From assembly GCA_900539425.1 (NCBI GenBank), contig UQBX01000004.1, positions 1 through 64,000 on the forward strand: DNA of 64,000 bases, in the 5' to 3' direction. This stretch comes from an uncultured Oscillospiraceae bacterium (lineage in GTDB: Bacteria; Bacillota; Clostridia; Oscillospirales; Acutalibacteraceae). Numbering within the stretch: position 1 is the stretch's first letter; every line of letters begins with the position of its first letter. The notes below the pieces were generated by a model, which was given only the letters and a program-made list of their open reading frames with translations, was not told where the DNA came from and searched no databases. Positions 59,690-64,000 of the stretch are shown piece by piece. Position numbers and translations under genes: made by a program.

Positions 59690-60607
59690 ATGTTAACAAA
59701 ATCCGACATTGAATCTAAATTATTAAATAATGATGCATTATTTAATAACATCCACATAATACAACAAAATTTTGATATTATTCCAAATAAAGACACCCAT
59801 ATTGGTGCAAATATAGCTTATCAAGACATTCAAGAATTGCGCAAAGAGTTTCTTAATGAACTTTATGATACAATAGTGGATTGGATATATGATTCTGAAA
59901 AATATCAGGAACTTCTCAAAAAAGAGATCCAAAACGGTAAAAGTTGTGCTGCAGCTAGTTCTGCTATTCAAAGAAAAGCAAAAGAAAAATTTAGAGGTAA
60001 CAGTAAATGTGATAAGCTACTCATTCAAGGTCAAATAGGCGAATTATTGTTGTTTCATTTCATACAAAGATTCATGAAAGCAATACCACTAATAAGAAAA
60101 ATGAAAATTACTACATCACCTAATATGGAAAGATTTGGTGCAGATGCAATTCATTATCGAAAAGACGATGATAAGAATGTTTTTGTTTTAGGAGAGGCGA
60201 AGGTATATACTAGTGATTATCAATTTGATTCTGCATTTGAAAATTCATTGGATAGTATTTTAAATACATATTATAATTTAAGCCAAGAATTAAAACTTTA
60301 TGTTCATGAAGATTTTTTATCACCAGAACTAGATGAAATTGCTGAGCGTTACTTAAACAATACAATAGATAACCCATACTTAGAACTTGTCTGTATAGTG
60401 ATGTACAATGAGAATAAAAAAATAGATGTTCTTAGTGATGTTAGTATATATAGTCAAATCGAGAAAATTATAAAGGATAGATTTAAAAATTTTGATAATT
60501 CAAAAATAGATATAGGCGCCCATCCTATCTTAAGTAGGATAAATTACATAGTGTTTCCTGTATGGAAGTTAGAAGAATTAGCAACAGAATTTCAAAATAA
60601 AATCTAA
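59690..60607 (+). CDS. hamA: Hachiman defence protein HamA (DUF1837 nuclease)
   Basis: 305 aa; GAGGAT 8 bp before ATG. Matches the DUF1837 HamA layout: GQIGELLLFHF (Glu118), MERFGADAIHY (Asp152) and VLGEAKVY (Glu169-x-Lys171), the three parts of a PD-(D/E)XK nuclease site; N-terminal helical region ~1-105. In Hachiman the HamA nuclease forms a complex with the HamB helicase and degrades DNA on infection. It lies 2 bp before hamB. Intact, unlike the gene upstream. No signal peptide. Family assignment is by motif recognition. Confidence 0.85.
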   Translation: MLTKSDIESKLLNNDALFNNIHIIQQNFDIIPNKDTHIGANIAYQDIQELRKEFLNELYDTIVDWIYDSEKYQELLKKEIQNGKSCAAASSAIQRKAKEKFRGNSKCDKLLIQGQIGELLLFHFIQRFMKAIPLIRKMKITTSPNMERFGADAIHYRKDDDKNVFVLGEAKVYTSDYQFDSAFENSLDSILNTYYNLSQELKLYVHEDFLSPELDEIAERYLNNTIDNPYLELVCIVMYNENKKIDVLSDVSIYSQIEKIIKDRFKNFDNSKIDIGAHPILSRINYIVFPVWKLEELATEFQNKI

Positions 60608-60609
60608 TT

Positions 60610-63141
60610 GTGGAGAATATGGAGAACTTTAAAGAAAACATTTTAAACGAATGGTTAAAAATTGATTATTATTTAATAGCTCAAAAATTAGGCTTTTCAG
60701 ATAAAGAATATCAAGTTACCGATGAATTGATTTACAATACAATAAGATGTCTTGATTATTTGACGTCTATGGAGAAGCAAAGTGTAAATTTTGTGGTTAC
60801 TATAATTGCATTGTTATGGAATCATGCAGATAAAGAAAAATTCAAATTAAAAGATGTTATTATTAAATTCTTGTCTAGAATTGGGTATCCTACATCTGCT
60901 ATTATTGTTGATCAAGAATTTGATAAGAACAACATAAGTTTTTCTCATTTGAATAGTCTAATTGATGAAATTACAACCACTTTGAATCAAAAAAATAATG
61001 AAGTCCAAGTAAATGATAAAAAATTCTTACTTACAGACTTTCAAATGCAAATTTGGAACAGCATTGAACAAAGGAAAAGTATAGGCATTTCCGCACCAAC
61101 ATCTGCCGGAAAATCCTTTGTCATTCTATTAAAGTTAGTTGAGAAGTTAACAAAAAATATCTTTGATATTGTATACATTGTTCCAACATTGTGTTTAATG
61201 ACTCAAGTAACAGAAGATTTTAATCAAATGTTAAAAAACATTGGTATAGAAAATTTTATTATTTCTAATTCATATATCCAAGAAGACGACAATAAACAAA
61301 TACACATTTATGTTTTGACTCAGGAAAAAGCAATATCAGCATTCTCATCAGATGAAAATGTATTCGACAATAATTTAGTATTAGTAGTCGATGAAATACA
61401 AAATATTGAAAGAATTACTGATTCTACTGAAGAAAGAGCTAAGGTTCTTTTTGACACTCTAACGGAATTTAGATATAAAGAAAATCTTAAACAGGTAATC
61501 TTGTCTGGACCGAGAATTCAAGAAATAGACAATGTTGGTGAATCGATATTTGGTTTTGAAACTGAAGAAGTTGTTACAGAAATTAGCCCTGTTTTAAATT
61601 TAACATATAGTATAAGAAAAGAAGAAGGAAAATACTTCTTTAAACAATACTGTATTTTAACGGATAAACCAATTTGCGAAGAAATAATAGATTCCACATC
61701 TATAACAGGATATGGAGAAAATAATTATGATGAATATTATTATAATTACTTACAACATTTTATTGACTGTGTTGGTAAAGGAGAACAAAATATAATATTT
61801 GCACCAACATCTAATTCTGCTAGAAAAATTGCAACAAACATTTCAGGTTTTAATTCGCATAAACCGATTGAACGATTGATCGATTATTTTAGGGATACAA
61901 TAAATGCAAACTATTCAATGTGTGAAAGTTTGAAAAATGGTGTTGCATATCATCATGGTAAATTACCAATGCATGTTAGAAGTACAATTGAAAAAGCAAT
62001 CTCAAAAAAGTGGATTGGTACAGTGGTTTGTACTACTACATTAATGCAAGGCGTTAATATGCCTGCTCAAAATATAATAATAAGAAATCCACATTTATAT
62101 ACTAAAAGAACAAATAATGCTGCTGAACTTTCAAATTACGAAATGGCAAATTTAAGGGGGCGTGCAGGTCGACTTCTTAAAGATTTTATCGGCAGAACAT
62201 TTGTAATGGATGAATCAGCTTTTGAAGAAACAGATGGATATGACCAAACAAGCTTATTTGAAGATGTAAATATGGAATTACCATCTGGTTATGAAAAGAA
62301 GTTTGATGAGCATAAAACAGATATAATAGATATTATAAATACTGAAAGACCAGTGGATACTAGTATGCAAAAATATGGATATCTGGTTTCATATATTAGA
62401 CAGTCCGTTTTGAGGTATGGTGAAGAATCTTTTGAAAAAATGAATAATGTGGGTATTAATTTGACTAGAGAGCAAGTTGCAGCTATAATGTACAAGTTAG
62501 ACAACTTAACAATACCAAAAAATATATGTATAAAAAACAGATACTGGGATCCATTCGTTTTAGAAGAAATTTATCAAAATTATACTGAAAATGTACCTTC
62601 TAGTCCTATGGAATATGGTGCAACAGCAAAATTAGATAGAATGTTGAAGTTTTTAAGAGATAATGAATCCACAAATTATATGTATAATAAACACATAGTT
62701 TCTCAACTGCAAAGAGGTCCTGGCAGAGGCTTTTTGAAATATCTATGTATAAAATGGGCAAAAGGAACATCATTATATGAACTATTAGATAACAAAAAAT
62801 ATAATGATCCTGAGGAAATAGAGAAAACAATTGAAATATTACAAAATACTGTATCATTTCATGTTCCGCTTTTATTAAAACCAATTTTTGATATAAAAAA
62901 TCCCGAAAGCATTTTTCTAACTTGTATGCAATGCGGAGCTTTTGAACCTATATCAAGAAAACTTATAGAAATGGGAATACCAAGAGAAACATCCTTATAT
63001 TTATATGATAATTTCTTCGAAGAATTTGATATTTCTGATATGTGCGAAAGCGACTTAAACTCAGAAATAAGAACTACACTAAAAACAAATATTGATAAAA
63101 TCCCATATTGGATAAAAATTCAATTTGAAAATCTTCTATAA
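60610..63141 (+). CDS. hamB: Hachiman defence protein HamB (superfamily 2 helicase)
   Basis: 843 aa from GTG 60610 or ATG 60619 (GGAG at 60612 precedes the latter closely). SF2 Ski2-like helicase: Walker A SAPTSAGKS (161-169), VVDEIQNIE (259-267, DExH-like box), HHGKLPMHVR near 448, CTTTLMQGVNMPAQ (474-487), NLRGRAGRLL (514-523). Long N- and C-terminal extensions (~150 and ~300 residues) are usual in HamB. Pairs with HamA for anti-phage immunity. No third gene downstream; a hairpin at 63412 may end transcription. Confidence 0.87.
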   Translation: MENMENFKENILNEWLKIDYYLIAQKLGFSDKEYQVTDELIYNTIRCLDYLTSMEKQSVNFVVTIIALLWNHADKEKFKLKDVIIKFLSRIGYPTSAIIVDQEFDKNNISFSHLNSLIDEITTTLNQKNNEVQVNDKKFLLTDFQMQIWNSIEQRKSIGISAPTSAGKSFVILLKLVEKLTKNIFDIVYIVPTLCLMTQVTEDFNQMLKNIGIENFIISNSYIQEDDNKQIHIYVLTQEKAISAFSSDENVFDNNLVLVVDEIQNIERITDSTEERAKVLFDTLTEFRYKENLKQVILSGPRIQEIDNVGESIFGFETEEVVTEISPVLNLTYSIRKEEGKYFFKQYCILTDKPICEEIIDSTSITGYGENNYDEYYYNYLQHFIDCVGKGEQNIIFAPTSNSARKIATNISGFNSHKPIERLIDYFRDTINANYSMCESLKNGVAYHHGKLPMHVRSTIEKAISKKWIGTVVCTTTLMQGVNMPAQNIIIRNPHLYTKRTNNAAELSNYEMANLRGRAGRLLKDFIGRTFVMDESAFEETDGYDQTSLFEDVNMELPSGYEKKFDEHKTDIIDIINTERPVDTSMQKYGYLVSYIRQSVLRYGEESFEKMNNVGINLTREQVAAIMYKLDNLTIPKNICIKNRYWDPFVLEEIYQNYTENVPSSPMEYGATAKLDRMLKFLRDNESTNYMYNKHIVSQLQRGPGRGFLKYLCIKWAKGTSLYELLDNKKYNDPEEIEKTIEILQNTVSFHVPLLLKPIFDIKNPESIFLTCMQCGAFEPISRKLIEMGIPRETSLYLYDNFFEEFDISDMCESDLNSEIRTTLKTNIDKIPYWIKIQFENLL

Positions 63142-63411
63142 ATATATGCTTATTTATTAAAATATCTTAGCAATAACAAATATATTATAAAATCTTATCA
63201 AGTCAAGATGTATGCTTTTCTAATCTATTTTGTTAGTTGTCTCATATAATTTTGTGTAAACAATTTATTGGTGAAAATCGTTGTTTTCAAAGACAAAACA
63301 GAAATTATTTCGAAAATCGCATACACCAATTTTAATACCATGTAATCAAAATTATTTAGGAACACTACATATCATGATAGAAGTTTCAAGAGAAAAATAT
63401 CTAAATAAAAA

Positions 63412-63453
63412 AGAAAGTTGTCACCTGCCATTAGACTTTGTGGCAACTTTTCT
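63412..63453 (+). terminator. hairpin that may end the hamAB transcript
   Basis: AGAAAGTTGTCAC (63412-63424) pairs with GTGGCAACTTTTCT (63440-63453), one mismatch, then GTTTCTT. About 270 bp after the hamB stop; the stretch between has no credible gene. Confidence 0.6.
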
Positions 63454-63651
63454 GTTTCTTAAAAAATTGTTTTTAAGAATACACCGAAAAAATAAATAAG
63501 TGTTTTTCTTTTGTGTGAATTTACCTGCAATTTCACAATACGAGTCACATCATTTTCTACCAAGAACAAAAGACTCACAGTTCACAGACAAAATTCTGTA
63601 AATTGTTAGTCAAGTTGTCAAATTGAGTGCAAACCATATATTAAAAGACTA

Positions 63652-63780
63652 CTGTTGATTTAGCAGGACACACTCGCTTATCTCCCACCGTTAAGCCTTT
63701 TTTGAGAGTTGCAGTTCTTGCCACTTTGAATTTATATCCATGACAAGTTGCCATTTGGTTAACATTCAGCACCTTTTCAG
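63652..63780 (+). repeat. direct repeat, right copy, of the island boundary
   Basis: Same orientation as 54673-54800, about 17 mismatches. The inverted repeat around GTGTCCTGTT is degraded here (CTGTTGATTTAGCAG). Both copies end in ACATTCAGCACCTTTT. The tyrosine recombinase gene ends 73 bp to the right, as is usual for an attachment site beside an integrase. Confidence 0.75.
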
Positions 63781-63798
63781 ATTAATTCAATATCAGCA

Positions 63799-63846
63799 AA
63801 AAGCCGACCGGCATTCTCAATTGAGAGATACCAATCGGCTTTTGTT
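63799..63846 (-). terminator. terminator of the recombinase gene
   Basis: AAAAGCCGA (63799-63807) pairs with TCGGCTTTT (63835-63843), with an inner CTCAATTGAG palindrome. Minus-strand tail TTTTTGCTGATA. Confidence 0.75.
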
Positions 63847-63852
63847 TTTCTG

Positions 63853-64000
63853 TTATGCATTCATAGCAAATCCTGCTGTACTCATATAGTTATCGATTTT
63901 TTGTATATTCTCGGTTTGGAAGTTTTCAAACACATCTGAATAAGTATCAAGAGTAATACTTATATCTGTATGACCTAGCAGGTCTTGAAGAACTTTCACA
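63853..64000 (-). CDS. tyrosine recombinase/integrase, C-terminal end (partial)
   Basis: Cut by the window edge. Minus strand ends ...VKVLQDLLGHTDISITLDTY, SDVFENFQTENIQKIDNYMS, TAGFAMNA, TAA at 63853. LLGHTDISITLDTY supplies the conserved GH box and the catalytic tyrosine of the phage-integrase family. The element it belongs to lies mostly beyond the window; its 3' end faces the direct repeat, as in many integrative elements. Confidence 0.9.
   Translation of the reverse strand, partial: VKVLQDLLGHTDISITLDTYSDVFENFQTENIQKIDNYMSTAGFAMNA

Larger units (their letters stand above)
54521..63800. mobile_element. putative AT-rich defence island / mobile element remnant
   Basis: Bounded by direct repeats (54673 and 63652), much richer in A+T than the core on the left, with few intact genes: HicB/HicA-like pair and hamAB, plus two decayed genes and an rRNA fragment. 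A tyrosine recombinase gene ends just outside the right repeat. No second integrase, relaxase or tra gene is visible inside, so this is either a decayed element or one interval between repeated element ends. Inference. Confidence 0.5.

Noticed and set aside
54800..59690. CRISPR array in the AT-rich island
   Set aside because: No regularly spaced direct repeats and no cas genes.
63281..63499. 72-codon ORF after hamB
   Set aside because: Contains a terminator hairpin, has no ribosome site and no coding-like composition.

Overview
The window looks like chromosome of a spore-forming, low-to-moderate GC member of the Clostridia, probably Oscillospiraceae/Ruminococcaceae. Evidence: an intact spoIIE, pyruvate phosphate dikinase, Firmicutes-type LexA, many AGGAGG-like ribosome binding sites, clear SigA promoters and compact operons with strong intrinsic terminators. 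This placement rests on gene content only.

Positions 1-34,900 are mostly housekeeping and cell-surface genes: an acyl-CoA synthetase; spoIIE-glmS; a small ribbon-helix-helix protein; a collagen-tailed membrane protein with a DUF2752 partner; a two-component system in one operon with a VanY-type D,D-carboxypeptidase; a MATE transporter with a long structured leader; a lipoprotein and secA; an ECF sigma/anti-sigma/lipoprotein locus; divergent ppdK and glmU; a birA operon with two GH25 lysozymes, one carrying nearly identical fibronectin-III modules; degV; a dCMP deaminase/HAD phosphatase/anchored protein operon; an Mrp/NBP35 ATPase; and lexA.

Positions 34,950-51,310 carry tRNA-Met and tRNA-Glu behind a consensus promoter, an asparaginase, pgk-tpiA-gpmI, an XRE regulator, a YhcH-type protein, a LysR gene divergent from a MarR-controlled heterodimeric ABC exporter, a HAD phosphatase, a second ECF sigma operon with an unfamiliar repeat protein, and an alanine/glycine symporter divergent from its likely LysR regulator.

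From about 51,340 the DNA becomes accessory. First comes an attenuated operon: promoter, 29-codon leader peptide, terminator with a visible competing pairing, a GNAT gene broken by an in-frame TAA, two SAM methyltransferases and a metallophosphoesterase. Then, between two direct repeats of about 128 bp (54,673 and 63,652), lies a very AT-rich island of about 9 kb. It holds two decayed genes, a degenerate 5' fragment of a 16S rRNA gene, a HicB antitoxin with a small HicA-like partner, and an intact two-gene anti-phage system that matches Hachiman (hamA nuclease, hamB helicase). Beyond the second repeat the window ends inside the 3' end of a tyrosine recombinase gene, so the island is probably a mobile or recombination-prone locus serving as a defence island.
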